Origin: Arion vulgaris
Lineage: Eukaryota; Mollusca; Gastropoda; Stylommatophora; Arionidae
Direction: 5' to 3'
Length of the DNA stretch: 64,000 bases
Assembly: GCA_020796225.1 (NCBI GenBank)
Contig: CM036755.1
Coordinates: 59,756,652 to 59,820,651, forward strand
The notes under the pieces are model-generated. The model had not been told where the DNA came from and did not search any database. It saw only the letters and a program-made list of their open reading frames with translations. Every line of letters starts with the position of its first letter. Positions within the stretch are counted from its first letter, which is position 1. Positions 32,396 to 42,599 of the stretch are shown here, piece after piece. A program made the position numbers and the translations under genes.

Positions 32396-32816
32396 CCCAC
32401 CCGGTGGCAGCTGATGAACCAGACAGTTAGCTTTAGTGTGTAGCTTGTATATATTTAGATAGTTTATTAGCAGACTGTAGTGTTTGCAAGCCAAAGATAC
32501 TCTCAAAGCAGAATGGCAACACTAGAATGAGACATTTACGTAGTGAAACTAGTTGACGTAGAATTGTGTAGGGACTGCGTAGCAACGTTAGTGAACAGAA
32601 AGAGAACGAGATAAACATTCAACACAGATGGACGTGTTTTGTATACACTCATAACATCAAAATAAAGTAGTATGCAACTATAAGGGTGGAGTTTTGTACC
32701 TTTTTTATACTGTTGAACAAGTTACTAACAAGTTACTACGAGTTACTTTCAATTCTTACAAATTACCTACAAGAATAAAACCCGTCAATAAACCAACAAA
32801 ATCAGACCACCCTATA

Positions 32817-32947
32817 ATATATCTAACCATTCTCTTATCTAATGCTAACATTCTTGCTAACATTCTGTCTATCTCTGTCTATCTAACCCTTCTCTTCTCT
32901 AATGCTAACATTCTTACTAACATTCTGTCTATCTCTGTCAATCTGTT
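32817..32947. repeat. About 60-bp tandem repeat, right block
   Basis: Two further units almost identical to 32240-32390, separated from them by 420 bp of unrelated DNA. Confidence 0.85.
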
Positions 32948-33307
32948 TCTTGTAGAATACTTATCTTTCCTCACGTCACCAACTCAAAAATGGAGGTAAT
33001 TTGATGGATTTTGTCGATTAAATGTCGACAACTCTTATTTATAGCCCAAAACTTGTCCATTCGTTCAAGCTCAAAATGAAGAGTTGTCGCAGAGGAGTCC
33101 TAAAGGGTTGTCGAAATGTCTGTCATTTGGAGAAAATGTCATCGACATTAAGGTCTGTAGCTGCAAGAGTGCCTATGTGACCCATATTATAAGAGAATGT
33201 GTAAGATTTCACGCCTCTAGATCTGTGAAAATGTAAGGCTGGTTATTTTCTGTTCCTAGCAGTATAAAATGTGTCTGTACAAACACGTAAGCAAATGTAC
33301 AAAACAT

Positions 33308-33346
33308 AAGCATATATATATATATATATATAAATATTAGTTAGTA

Positions 33347-33383
<37 letters not shown>

Positions 33384-33625
33384 GGCATCTGTAGCTTAAG
33401 TGGTAGTGAGCTGATCACAACCCAAATGTACATGGTTCAAACCCGCAGGCGGAGAAGTTGGAAGCAAATTTGTTCGCAGAGATTTTTACGATCAGTAAAA
33501 ATAGACCCGCCGCTCATAAAGCAAATGTCAAACTACTGAACGTATACGTGGTGACTAGAAGATCCACCACTCATTTACTGTGGTTGATGGAGACGTCTTG
33601 TAAAGGATATTTCATGATTTTCATT
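33308..33625 (+). mobile_element. SINE-5 copy flanked by (AT)n
   Basis: (AT)n occupies 33308-33381. The SINE then starts at GGGCATCTGTAGCTTAAGTG (A box) with CATGGTTCAAACCCGC (B box), AGCAAATTTGTTCGCAGAGA, AAACTACTGAACGTATACGT, CTTGTAAAGGATATTTCATG, and ends in another (AT)n at 33634. This is the cleanest reference copy of the family. Confidence 0.9.
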
Positions 33626-33659
33626 TCTTTTCATATATATATATATATTTGCATAATAG

Positions 33660-33918
33660 CCCATGTGTTGCCGCGGCTCTGCTGAGAGCAAAGAATAGTA
33701 ACACTGCAACATACAAGGCATGTCGTAAGAGGCAACTGAGGTAGGGTCTAGGGAAGCTACTCTAGTAAATAAAAACATCGCAGAAATCGGATGTGCTGGC
33801 TTATTTGTAGGCGCATAATTTTCACCGCCTACAATCGCTCTTAGGCTTAGATCACATACAACTCACACAGAGTAGTTAACAAGTGGTTGATATGGAGAAT
33901 TGAAAGAAGAAGAAGAAT
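33660..33918 (+). mobile_element. SINE-1 copy, full length
   Basis: GCCCATGTGTTGCCGCGGCT, GCAAAGAATAGTAACACTGC, GCATGTCGTAAGAGGCAACT, AAGCTACTCTAGTAAATAAA, TCGGATGTGCTGGCTTATTT, AGTGGTTGATATGGAGAATT and (GAA)n. Good reference copy. Confidence 0.9.
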
Positions 33919-34149
33919 ATTTGCATACATATTAGCATATGTACTCGTTTGTTAACTAAATGTATAGTTAATATCTAGTTGTGAGTACATTCAATAAACG
34001 AATATAGACGATGGTGTTCAACTTTGTTTAATTAAGTCATCTGAAAACCAACCAATTTGATCATTAGTCGTTTCTCATGGAGGAGTGTGATTACATATAT
34101 ATACATTTGGACTGTTTTACACATATTTCGTCTAGTTTTATTCTCATAG

Positions 34150-34184
<35 letters not shown>

Positions 34185-34327
34185 TCTCTCACACTATCTA
34201 TTTTTAGGGAGTTTTCACGTTTACTAGTTCATAGTGAGTGCATTTTCATGGTCTCATGGTCTGTGTTCCCTTTTTCTATAGGATTGCATAATGAAAGGGA
34301 GGACTGCTTTATCATCAGTGTTGATAC

Positions 34328-34800
34328 TCATCATCATCATCATCATCATCATCAAATAGCTTGTCCTGAGCAGCACTATGCTACCCCAACAGTCCTCCGG
34401 AATTTATCTCTCTCATAGGCCAGATGTCATGCCTTTGCAACCGTCATGTTCAAACCATCAGTTACATCCTGAATCCATCTTCTCGTGGTCTTCCTCTTCT
34501 TCTCTTTGCCGGTATGCTCCTTGTATGATGGTCTTCTCAGCCCTTCATGTCTTTTTATGTGTCCAAAATATCTCAATTTTCTCTTTCTTATTTGTAGCAT
34601 CAGCCAGTTTTCTATGATATTGAGTTCTTTCTGGATAGATCTATTTGTTCTCTTCTTTGTCCAAGATATACGAAGGACTCTTCTGTAACACTTATATTTG
34701 AAAGCATACGTATGTTTTTCTACTGCTTTATGAAATGTCCATGCTTCACACCCATACGTTGCCACTGGGAATATGCATGCTCTTACTCAGGTACTACAAT
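34328..34800 (-). pseudogene. LINE C-terminus with (GAT)n tail
   Basis: The minus frame 34765-34427 is open for 112 codons: MATYGCEAWTFHKAVEKHTY, KCYRRVLRISWTKKRTNRSI, QKELNIIENWLMLQIRKRKL, RYFGHIKRHEGLRRPSYKEH, KTTRRWIQDVTDGLNMTVAK. The 3' UTR and a (GAT)n tail follow at 34328-34356. This is the post-RT thumb and basic tail of an RTE-like LINE. It is the least damaged LINE stretch here. Confidence 0.85.
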
Positions 34801-34899
34801 TGCATTAATTATGTAACTTTTTCCGCTATTCTTTTCTAATATGAAGTCGATCTGTCTTGTTGTTGAGATATTATATTTGTATTATGTATATAATACTCT

Positions 34900-35100
34900 C
34901 GTGTCAACCGGTTTAGAACACATTGTGACAACCGGTAGAATTGAGGGTAGATGAGACAGAGGAAGACAGAGAGAGAAAATTTTGGATAGATTGACTTCAT
35001 GGCACGGTAGAGCGTCAACATCTGAGTTGATAGTAAACACCAACGACAGAGATTTCTGGAGATCCATGATCACCTACGCCATTCGGCACGGCACTTGATG
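34900..35100 (+). pseudogene. LINE 3' end relic (second subfamily)
   Basis: LEHIVTTGRIEGR, DRGRQREKILDRLTSWHGRA, STSELIVNTNDRDFWRSMIT, YAIRHGT and stop, followed by TGATGATGA. Matches 50927-51290. A single stop interrupts it. Confidence 0.8.
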
Positions 35101-35149
35101 ATGATATAATACTCTTCTTGTAGAATAGTCCTTCGTATATCATGGACAA

Positions 35150-35640
35150 AGAGGTTGATCTGTCCAGAGAGCGCACATGATCAAAGAGAACTGGCTGATG
35201 CTACACGTGAAAAAGTGAATAGTCCTTTCTATATCATGGAAAAACATATAAGTGCTTTCAAATATAAGTGTTACAGAAGAGTCCTTCGTATATCTTGGAC
35301 AGAGAAGAGAACAAATAGATCTATCCCGAAGAACTCAAATTCAAAGAAAACTGGCTGATGCTACAAATAAGAAAGAGAAACTTGAGATATTTTGGACATA
35401 TAAACATACATGAAGGGCTGGAGAAAACCATCATGGAAGGAGCATACCTGACAAAAAAAAGAAGAGGAAGACCAAGGAAAAGATGGATTCAGGATATAAC
35501 TGATAGTTTGAACAGGCTGCAGAGGACATCTGACATATGAGAGAAGTTTTGGAGGACTGTTGGGGTGGCAAAGGTGGCCAGGCTTCAAGGACTAAAGAAA
35601 GGAAGTGAAGGTGATGGTTAATATAATAATAATAACAATA
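35150..35640 (+). pseudogene. LINE C-terminus
   Basis: EKHISAFKYKCYRRVLRISW, TEKRTNRSIPKNSNSKKTG, then +1 shift, LQIRKRNLRYFGHINIHEGL, KKRRGRPRKRWIQDITDSLN, FWRTVGVAKVARLQGLKKGS. Same subfamily as 34328-34800. A short duplicated piece (35155-35215, GAGAACTGGCTGATGCTACA) precedes it. It ends in an (ATA)n tail that touches the reverse LINE to its right. Confidence 0.8.
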
Positions 35641-36015
35641 ATTTCTCTTGTACCGTTATACGTTACATAGGGACTGCAAGTAATGTCTCCATACCACATG
35701 GTATATATGGTAATATGAGACGATTTTCTAAGTACTCTTCTGTAACATTTGCAGTCAAAGGCATTAAAGAGCCTCTCCGCCGCTTTGTAAATGGTCCATG
35801 TTTCACAGCCATATGTTACCAAGGTAAAAACACTTGATTTTTGTTCTTATTTCAGTTCCCTTCCATAGGTTGGTTCTTTTAGTGTTTGCAAATCAATACT
35901 CATCCTTAATTTCTTTTTATAGCATTCCGCCATTTGTCAACAATGCCCCAAGGTATTCAAAGTTCAAAGACTCTCTATATTTTGTGCCCGTTGACAAAAT
36001 ATTAGCCATCAATTC
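35630..36015 (-). pseudogene. LINE C-terminus, internally deleted
   Basis: Minus strand: ILSTGTKYRESLNFEYLGAL, LWKGTEIRTKIK, MVTYGCETWTIYKAAERLFN, AFDCKCYRRVLRKSSH, then a jump straight to the terminal YVTYNGTREI. The ~100 residues between CYRRVLR and the terminus are deleted. It lies tail to tail with the plus-strand LINE on its left. Confidence 0.7.
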
Positions 36016-36019
36016 TGTT

Positions 36020-36455
36020 TTATAAGTTGTCAAATATCTTTGTTTTCATTGTATTGAGCTACATGTTTTATTTTATCTCTTGAATATATTACTATATAAT
36101 TCTGATTTATCTATTTGCGCCCATCTTCTTTATTTCTGGTATCCGCAAGTCTTATTATTTCAACCTTTGATCTTTTCATTGTGCCTACCGATTCTTGATG
36201 TTTGTTAGTTATTCTATACATGTTTATTGTGTCTATTTTTATTTATCCTAAGCTGTTTCTTTGAACACTAGAATTGCCAGATCGGTTACGTTTGGGCAGT
36301 TCGTTTATACCTAATTTATTTCTTCGAGCGGTAAAGATCCACCCCTGGTTTGCTGGATCAGTCACGGTTGAGAAATAAAAACTGAAATAGTGGTGTCCTT
36401 TTACTAAAACGAGCCAGAGTTACGTCTGTCTTTGAACTCGAGGTCATTATTTATG
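36020..36455. other. Unassigned DNA
   Basis: Could include more 5' LINE relic (36020-36250), but I cannot read motifs. Confidence 0.3.
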
Positions 36456-36463
36456 GTCTGCAA

Positions 36464-36746
36464 AAGTGTTTCCCAACGTGGGGCCCAAGCCCCACAGACA
36501 ATATGATTGTTAAGGGGAGGTGGGGGATTAAATACTTGAATTTCAGTTCTCCAATATATGTTTTGAAAATTTAACTGGTTTCCTCAACAATTTCATAGTG
36601 ATTTCTTCCTAAAACTAATCATTTAAGTTACTTCAGTGAACAATTTAATTTTCAAAATTAAAAATTATGTATATGTTACATAGGGAGAATACAAATTTTA
36701 GAAAGACTTAGGTGGGGCATGGCACAAAAAAGGTTGGGAAACACTG
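36464..36746. mobile_element. hAT-type MITE, reference copy
   Basis: Ends GTGTTTCCCAACGTGGGGCC and GGTTGGGAAACACTG are inverse over about 14 bp. Flanks are GTCTGCAA (36456-36463) and GTCTACAC (36747-36754), 6 of 8 matching. The right 200 bp match the end of the hAT element at 9666-12739, making this its deletion derivative. Confidence 0.8.
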
Positions 36747-36954
36747 GTCTACACCATTGGGAGGTGATGATTGTGTGAGTTGTCAACAGGCTGCTTTATT
36801 TTAATTCGCGTTACGCCCATTCTAATAGCGAAAGTATCCCTAATCAACTTCATGGGAACGGTGAGCAAATGGACTTTGGGATGGCTGTTGCAGCGGAGGA
36901 CAGAGAACGAATGGGAATGTCCAATGTGCCATGACGTCGATCGTAAAACATAAC

Positions 36955-37235
36955 CTCTCTATCCATGATGTACGGAGAAATCTGTTGTAACACTTATCTT
37001 TAAAAGAATATAATATGATTTTCCACTGTAAATAATGTTAAATGTTCATGCTTCACACCCAAACGTAGCCGTTGACAATATGCATGTACTTAGTATTCTG
37101 ATCTTTGTTTTCCTTCCAGTTCCATTCCATAATCTTTCCAAACAGCTCAAAACAAATGCTTGCAATAAATTAACTGTTACTTGAAACTGGTAACATATTG
37201 TGACTGACGCTTGAAAACAATATTGTATGCGCATG
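36955..37235 (-). pseudogene. LINE thumb relic
   Basis: Minus strand: LLQAFVLSCLERLWNGTGRK, TKIRILSTCILSTATFGCEA, then a stop and degraded CYRRFLR-like text. Corresponds to the KETKLRLIGTYIFPVATYGS part of the 27545 relic. Confidence 0.6.
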
Positions 37236-37559
37236 AATATTTACAGCAACCTTGTCAATCAAATGTGCAAGAGTCTGGGATCACATTTCCGGTATAAATA
37301 GGGCGTCAATATCGAATCATCGAGAAGTAATTGTTCATATACCGAACTTGAATTCCCTAAACGGAATTATTTATTTTGTTGTCTTTGTTGTTCTACATGT
37401 TTTGAAATTTTCCTTCTTAGGTTGAAATGGTGTGGCTGGTTATAATGATGCTTTTATTCCCTAAGAAGAAACCAACAAACAAAAAACAGTCGAAAAGAAA
37501 ATTTGCATTTGAAATGTCCCGGCTGTTCAATGGATACCGTAAAAAATATATGAAATTCT

Positions 37560-37728
37560 TCTTTAAACGCTCCATATCGACCACTTGTTAACCACTCTTT
37601 GTGATTTGTATGTGATACGAGCCTAAGAGCGATTGTTCGCAGTGCTTGCTATGCACCTACAAGTAGGCCAGCAGATTGCTACGCTTTTTATTTACTAGGG
37701 TAGCTTACCTGGGGCCTCTGCCTCAGTC
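37560..37728 (-). mobile_element. SINE-1 copy, head missing
   Basis: AAACGCTCCATATCGACCAC, TTAACCACTCTTTGTGATTT, GCCTAAGAGCGATTGTTCGC, CCTACAAGTAGGCCAGCAGA, TAGGGTAGCTTACC, CTCTGCCTCAGTCGC. The core is cut by the (AT)n and SINE-4 insertion on its right. Confidence 0.85.
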
Positions 37729-37745
37729 GCCTATATATATATATA

Positions 37746-37944
37746 TTTTTTTTTACTGACCCAGAAGCACTTGAGCTTTCAGCTCTTCGGCTCAGTGCCA
37801 TGGACATCGTAATCCTTCGGTTCGGTGCCACAAACACCGTAAATCGGGAAAGAACCTGTGACTTTTCTGCCAGACCGCGGAATTGAACCCGCACTCCCCA
37901 GGAGCTTGTCACCCGTCGCCATCGCGCTGGACAGGCGGTTGTGA
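37746..37944 (-). mobile_element. SINE-4 copy with target-site duplication
   Basis: TTTTTTTTTACTGACCCAGA (tail side), GCACTTGAGCTTTCAGCTCT, GTGCCATGGACATCGTAATC, GCGGAATTGAACCCGCACTC (B box reversed), CGCGCTGGACAGGCGG. The flanks CCTATATATATA at 37730 and 37945 look like the duplicated target. Confidence 0.85.
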
Positions 37945-37965
37945 CCTATATATATAGACATATCG

Positions 37966-38775
37966 AAAAAGGGAAGACTGCAGTAAAACTTGGTGAAAGC
38001 GAAACACGCTACAAACAAAGTACTATAGTTTACAAAATGAAAGTACGATAAACAGCAACGTTTCGACGAAAAGGCCTTTATCAAGCAAACAATACAACAG
38101 GAGTGACGAATTTCAAAAAATACTTACAAATGGACGGTTACAGAAACATTCAAAAGTATCTAATGAAAATCTTGGAATAAAAACGAATAACGAAATGAGT
38201 ACAACACAAAACTAGAAGTGGAAAATAAGAGAAACAATAAAGAATCAAGTGAATATATAACTTTTACATATGAAGCAAATACACATATAGATTACAAGGC
38301 ATGAGATGAGAAGTACTAAAAGCATAGGAGTGTAATGCGTTGAGTCAAGAGGCCGCAAGGTACCATATAACGAAATAAAACGGTTCTCCAGAGCAAATCG
38401 ACTACGATCATCAGAGGAAAATGATCGGATGGCTGTGACCTGGACATCGCAAGCTCCTGAATGTCCAGTATCATTGAAATGAGTAGCTGCAGGGGCCACA
38501 GAGCATTGGCGTATATCGCGCAAGTATTGGCGAATCGGTTACTGAGTCTCTTGCCGGTTTCCCCAATATAGGCCTTGTTGCATCGCTTGCAGATGATGGC
38601 ATAAATAATATTGCGGAACTCGCACGTGAAACTGTCTTCAATAACAAACGTGGCTTTTGAAAAGACACAGTGCGTGTCTGTATTACATAAGCACACGTGT
38701 TGCAGCGCTGACGCCACACTGGATGGTGCCAAAACGACTATTGGCTTGAGGAGACTGTGAACCAAAATATCCTTA
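37966..38775 (-). pseudogene. Penelope-like element 3' third: GIY-YIG endonuclease and 3' UTR
   Basis: The minus frame 38765-38316 reads CNTDTHCVFSKATFVIEDSF, FRNIIYAIICKRCNKAYIGE, TGKRLSNRFA (GIY-YIG; N-I-I-Y and K-A-Y-I-G are the signature). After a shift comes DIRQCSVAPAATHFNDTGHS, GACDV, SFSSDDRSRFALENRFISLY. No RT remains. The 3' UTR carries the best-kept hammerhead-like motif and the GTAAAACT tip. Confidence 0.85.
38053..38091 (-). ncRNA. Hammerhead-ribozyme-like motif, best copy of box 1
   Basis: TTTGCTTGATAAAGGCCTTT then TCGTCGAAACGTTGCTG. Box 1 TTGATAA, stem II GGCC/CGUC (three pairs), GAAAC, palindromic ACGU, then U as putative cleavage residue, with GC/GC as a short stem I start. 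Confidence 0.4.
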
Positions 38776-38780
38776 AGACT

Positions 38781-38820
38781 ATTTTGTAAAACTATAGTAC
38801 TTTGTTTGTACGTGTTTCGC
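38781..38820 (+). repeat. 40-bp inverted copy of the Penelope tip
   Basis: ATTTTGTAAAACTATAGTAC + TTTGTTTGTACGTGTTTCGC is the inverse of 37999-38039, so the truncated element is bracketed by 40-bp inverted terminal pieces. Confidence 0.85.
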
Positions 38821-38884
38821 TATATAGACCAATTGGTGCCAATTGACGGGGAATTCATGCGAGATACCTCAATAATTACAACAG

Positions 38885-39005
38885 CCAGCACAGAGCGGTG
38901 TTGTTAGTATTGTCAAATGAACAATGAAAACAGACAGAGCTGCCGCTTAGGAGAAGATCGGAGCAATTATGGACATGTCTGAAGTCCGATGGAGACAATC
39001 CTAAA
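38885..39005 (+). mobile_element. SINE-7-related 3' domain
   Basis: GCCGCTTAGGAGAAGATCGG, AGCAATTATGGACATGTCTG, AAGTCCGATGG match 2895-2955. Confidence 0.5.
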
Positions 39006-39123
39006 ATAAACAATGAAAGAAGAGTAATAATCAGCTGTGGGTGTTTGTCTACGATGACCATAAGAAAACGAGACTCACAGGAAACAGGTCTGACTACGAT
39101 TCGACATTACGTAAAGCCTAGAT

Positions 39124-39719
39124 CAGCGATTCCCAAACTGTGCATTACCGAGGATCATCTTTTAAATACATTTTACTGTCATGGACGCCCAAAAGTTTCT
39201 GTATATGAAAATGGACATGAATGAATTATCTTTTGGTTACAATAGTAAACAATGTTCTCAAATAGCAGGAAACTTCAAATGATCTTTTATTTTGTTCTGT
39301 CAGACCTTCAGACTCTTGTCTGGTCCAGGGGTATTTGATTTCGCAGCAGAACTAGTTTACCGCTGTTTTTATACATATATTTAACATTTATTTTCTGTTT
39401 TATATGTTTTTTTATTTGTTTTTTTTTGATCCATCAGCACTTGCGCTTTTCAGCTCGTCGGCTCGGTGCCATAGACATCTTAACCCTTCGGTTCGGTGCT
39501 AGAACACCGTAAATATGGGAATCTGTGACTTTTTCTGCCATCCCCCGGATTTAACCCGCACACACAGAGGGATAGTCCCCGTAGTCCAACGCGCTACGAA
39601 CACGCTGGGCAGACGGGCCTGTTTTATATGTTAAAGATCATAATATTTCTTCAAGCGCGAGGATCCCCTGCGTAACTCGCAGACCCTGGGTTCCGCCGAT
39701 CCCAGTCTGGGAAATGCTG
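39124..39719. mobile_element. hAT-type MITE with nested SINE-4
   Basis: Ends CAGCGATTCCCAAACTG and CAGTCTGGGAAATGCTG are inverse. The flanks GCCTAGAT (39116-39123) and GTCTAGAT (39720-39727) agree at 7 of 8 bases, the 8-bp duplication size of hAT. A SINE-4 copy with its own duplication sits inside at 39409-39618; without it the MITE is about 370 bp. Confidence 0.85.
39409..39618 (-). mobile_element. SINE-4 copy nested in the hAT MITE
   Basis: TCAGCACTTGCGCTTTTCAG, GTGCCATAGACATCTTAACC, GGATTTAACCCGCACACA (B box reversed), CCAACGCGCTACGAACACGC (A box reversed). The target CTGTTTTATATGTT is duplicated exactly at 39395-39408 and 39619-39632. Confidence 0.92.
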
Positions 39720-39969
39720 GTCTAGATTATGGCGCTCATGCATTGTAAATTGCGCTTACAACTTGAACATTAACAAAGGGTGATGTAAAAATTGTGTGGT
39801 TACTGTTTGCAGTCGATAACAGATTAAGCAATCATTCGCTGATACAAGTCTGCAAATATGGCGCCGAAATGAAGACGGATTTGCAGATGTTTGTGTTGTC
39901 TAGCACAACCGATTCGGAAATGACTATATTCGGTATCGGGAATAATAATATTCGGATTCAACTCCGATT

Positions 39970-40205
39970 CTTCTTCTTCTTCGAACGCTCCATATCGACC
40001 ACTTGTTGAGCCTAAAAGCGATTGTACGTTGTGTCAGTTATGCACCACAAGTAGGCCAGCACATCCGATTTATGCATACTTTTATTTACTAGGATATTTT
40101 CCCTGGCTCCTACATATGTCGCTTCTTACGACATGCTTTGTATGTCTCAGTGGTACTATTCTTTGCTTCGCTTGCTGGCTGTGGCACTAAACGGGAGGGC
40201 TCAGA
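39970..40205 (-). mobile_element. SINE-1 copy
   Basis: TTCTTCTTCTTCTTCGAACG, CTCCATATCGACCACTTGTT, GCGATTGTACGTTGTGTCAG, ACAAGTAGGCCAGCACATCC, CGCTTCTTACGACATGCTTT, ACTATTCTTTGCTTCGCTTG. The head is followed at once by the 28-bp array. About 30 bp around the CACTTTGTGATTTGTATG segment are deleted. Confidence 0.9.
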
Positions 40206-40221
40206 TTCAATTTTTCACTAC

Positions 40222-40556
40222 TATTTGTCTTGGTACTTCTTCTGATGGATATTTGTCTTGGTACTTCTTCTGAGGATATTTGTCTTGGTACTTCTTCTGA
40301 GGGGTATTTGTCTTGGTACTTCTTCTGATGGATATTTGTCTTGGTACTTCTTCTGAGGGATATTTGTCTTGGTACTTCTTCTGAAGGATGTTTGTCTTAG
40401 TACTTCTTCTGAGGATGTTTGTCTTGGTACTTCTTCTGAGGGGTATTTTTCTTGGTACTTCTTCTGAGGGATATTTGTCTTGGTACTTCTTCTGAGGGAT
40501 ATTTGTCTTGGTTCTTCTTCTGAGGGATATTTGTCTTGGTACTTCTTCTGAGGGGT
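40222..40556. repeat. 28-29-bp minisatellite, about 12 copies
   Basis: TATTTGTCTTGGTACTTCTT + CTGAGGGA with GAT/GGG variants. It starts about 15 bp outside the head of the SINE-1 copy. Confidence 0.95.
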
Positions 40557-40559
40557 GTC

Positions 40560-41205
40560 CGTACTTTAAGATTTCGAGATAATGTTCAGATGTCAGAATA
40601 GTGTCTGTGTTTGCCTCATATCCAGGTTTGTAACTCTTGTAACAGGGTAATACACATGCCCCTACACATGTCCCTACACATGCCCCTACACAAGCCCCCC
40701 CTTAAATCCCTTCTTTCTTCCTTTTAAGGATTAACTTCATTGCTCCGGTTTACCTATGGCTCAGTCCCTCTCCGCAGAAATGACTCACCTTCTGCTGAGA
40801 GTATTGCACAAATGATGAACTCAGGGAGCTCCTGCAATAATAATACTGGTCTCTGGAAAAAAATGCACTCGTGAACAGAACGGCGCCGTCCAGGTTCATA
40901 CCCACGACCTTCGACACGCAAGGAAAGGGATTAACCGCTTACCCACAGAGACCTCCGACACGCAAGGAAAGGGATTAATTGCTTACCCACAGAGATCTCC
41001 GACTGAGTAAGTTACTGAAGTACGTCCCCTTTTATCAAGCTACAACAAGAAAAAGGCGGTGTAAGAAAATCTACAAATCTGGGGGGTCAGACCAGACCAA
41101 TTCTGAAGACAACCGTGGGTAGGCTGCGGTGATACTAAATAAATTAGCATTGAAGGACAAAGACGTATGTGCATAGTATTACATGTGCAAGTAACAATTT
41201 AATTA
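40560..41205. other. Unassigned DNA with two small duplications
   Basis: CCCCTACACATG-type 12-bp repeats at 40655-40700. A ~55-bp direct duplication at 40910-40995 (CGACACGCAAGGAAAGGGAT, then TAACCGCTTACCCACAGAG). Confidence 0.6.
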
Positions 41206-41206
41206 A

Positions 41207-41405
41207 TTTTTTTCCCGATCCAGAAGCACTTGAGCTGAAAGCTCTTCGGCTCGTGTCATGGACATCGTAACCCTTCGGCTCGGTGCTACGAACACCGTAA
41301 ATTTGGGAACCTGTAGCTTTTCTGCCAGTCCGCGGAGTTGAACCCGCACTTACAGAGGACTAGTCACCCGTAGTCCAACGCGCTACGAACACGCTGGGCA
41401 CGAGG
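41207..41405 (-). mobile_element. SINE-4 copy
   Basis: CGATCCAGAAGCACTTGAGC, GTCATGGACATCGTAACCCT, GCGGAGTTGAACCCGCACTT, GTAGTCCAACGCGCTACGAA, CACGCTGGGCACGAGGGC. Flanks GTAACAATTTAATT and GCAACAATAAATTG may be a decayed duplication. Confidence 0.88.
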
Positions 41406-41409
41406 GCAA

Positions 41410-41985
41410 CAATAAATTGAAAACATATTCACCAACAACAACACACTAACTAACACAGTTTATAAACAGAATACATTGGAAAGAAGAGCTTACCCAACAG
41501 ACGGAAAAAAACGACTATAAATACTAAAGATCAATAGTAGTTATCCCTGTTGATAAGTACAATGAAACAGACATAGCCCAGAACAATCCTGTTAGCTTCA
41601 CTGCGTTTTACATTTAAGATGATTCTAATGAAAGCAGACAGTGTGGTCAATAGGAAGACCACACGCAAACAATAAAATGATGGATTTGCTCTGCCGGAAC
41701 CAAATTGAAGCTTTCATTGGCAATATTTTGAGACGGCTAGCCGACGGAGATTTAGAGTCTTTTCCACCACTCTAAATATTGAAGCGATAGTTTAGGTGAA
41801 TAAAAGAATGAAAGTCTGTTGCTAAATATAGTATAGGAATCTTATTGTTTCTAACAGACCGGAAAGTCGCTTGTATTTCCTTGGTTATATGTCCCTGGTT
41901 GATGTGTCTCCAGGGTTCATTTCTCAACAGGAAGGAAAGATGTTCTCGGATCACCTAGTTTATGTATTGTTTAATTTAAATTTTC
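41410..41985. other. Unassigned DNA
   Basis: No array, SINE or supported frame. Confidence 0.35.
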
Positions 41986-41994
41986 AATTCAGAC

Positions 41995-42595
41995 GGAATA
42001 TAATGGGGCTAATTGAGGTTATGAAATCAGAGAAATGTCAAGCACTAGCGAAAACTGTTATAAGAAAGAGAAGATGGAGATATGTTTGGCATACTCTGCG
42101 AAGAAATGCTCAAAGATCACCACAGAATATAATGAGGCTAATTCAGGAGGTTATGAAATCGGAGAAATGTCTAGTCAACCACTAGTAACAACTGTTATAA
42201 GAAAGAGAAGATGGAGATATGTTGGATATACCTTAATTACAAATGATCAAAGAATCATCACGGATTAGAATGAGACGAATTCAGAAGTTGTGAAATCAGA
42301 GAAATGTCTGGAAAACCACTAGTAGCAACTGTTATAAGAAAGAGAAGATGGAGATATGTTGGGTATACCTTAATAACAAATGATCAAAGAATCACAACGC
42401 AGGCACTGAAATGGTAGTCACATATTTAAAGAAAGAAAAGACATCAAACGTATTTTACTAAGAGATGAGAAAAATACCGGACTTACCTGCATATAGAAGA
42501 TTGAACGAGTTGCACAGGACAGAGCGCTATTAGAAATTACTTGTAGACAATATGTAACGTATAACGGTACGACGGAATATATAATATAATAAACC
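41995..42595 (+). pseudogene. LINE C-terminus with a triplicated ~135-bp segment
   Basis: The block TATAATGAGGCTAATTCAGG ... GTTATAAGAAAGAGAAGATG + GAGATATGTTGG occurs at about 41998-42122, 42127-42262 and 42266-42400. The encoded piece is TVIRKRRWRYVGYTL with spacer text. The single-copy relative at 55030-55325 reads VTDVIRRRRWRYVGHTVRRN. After the third copy the ORF end follows (QALKW-like, EKNTGLTC..., VTYNGT), finishing in TAACGTATAACGGTACGACG. Confidence 0.75.
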
Positions 42596-42599
42596 AGAT

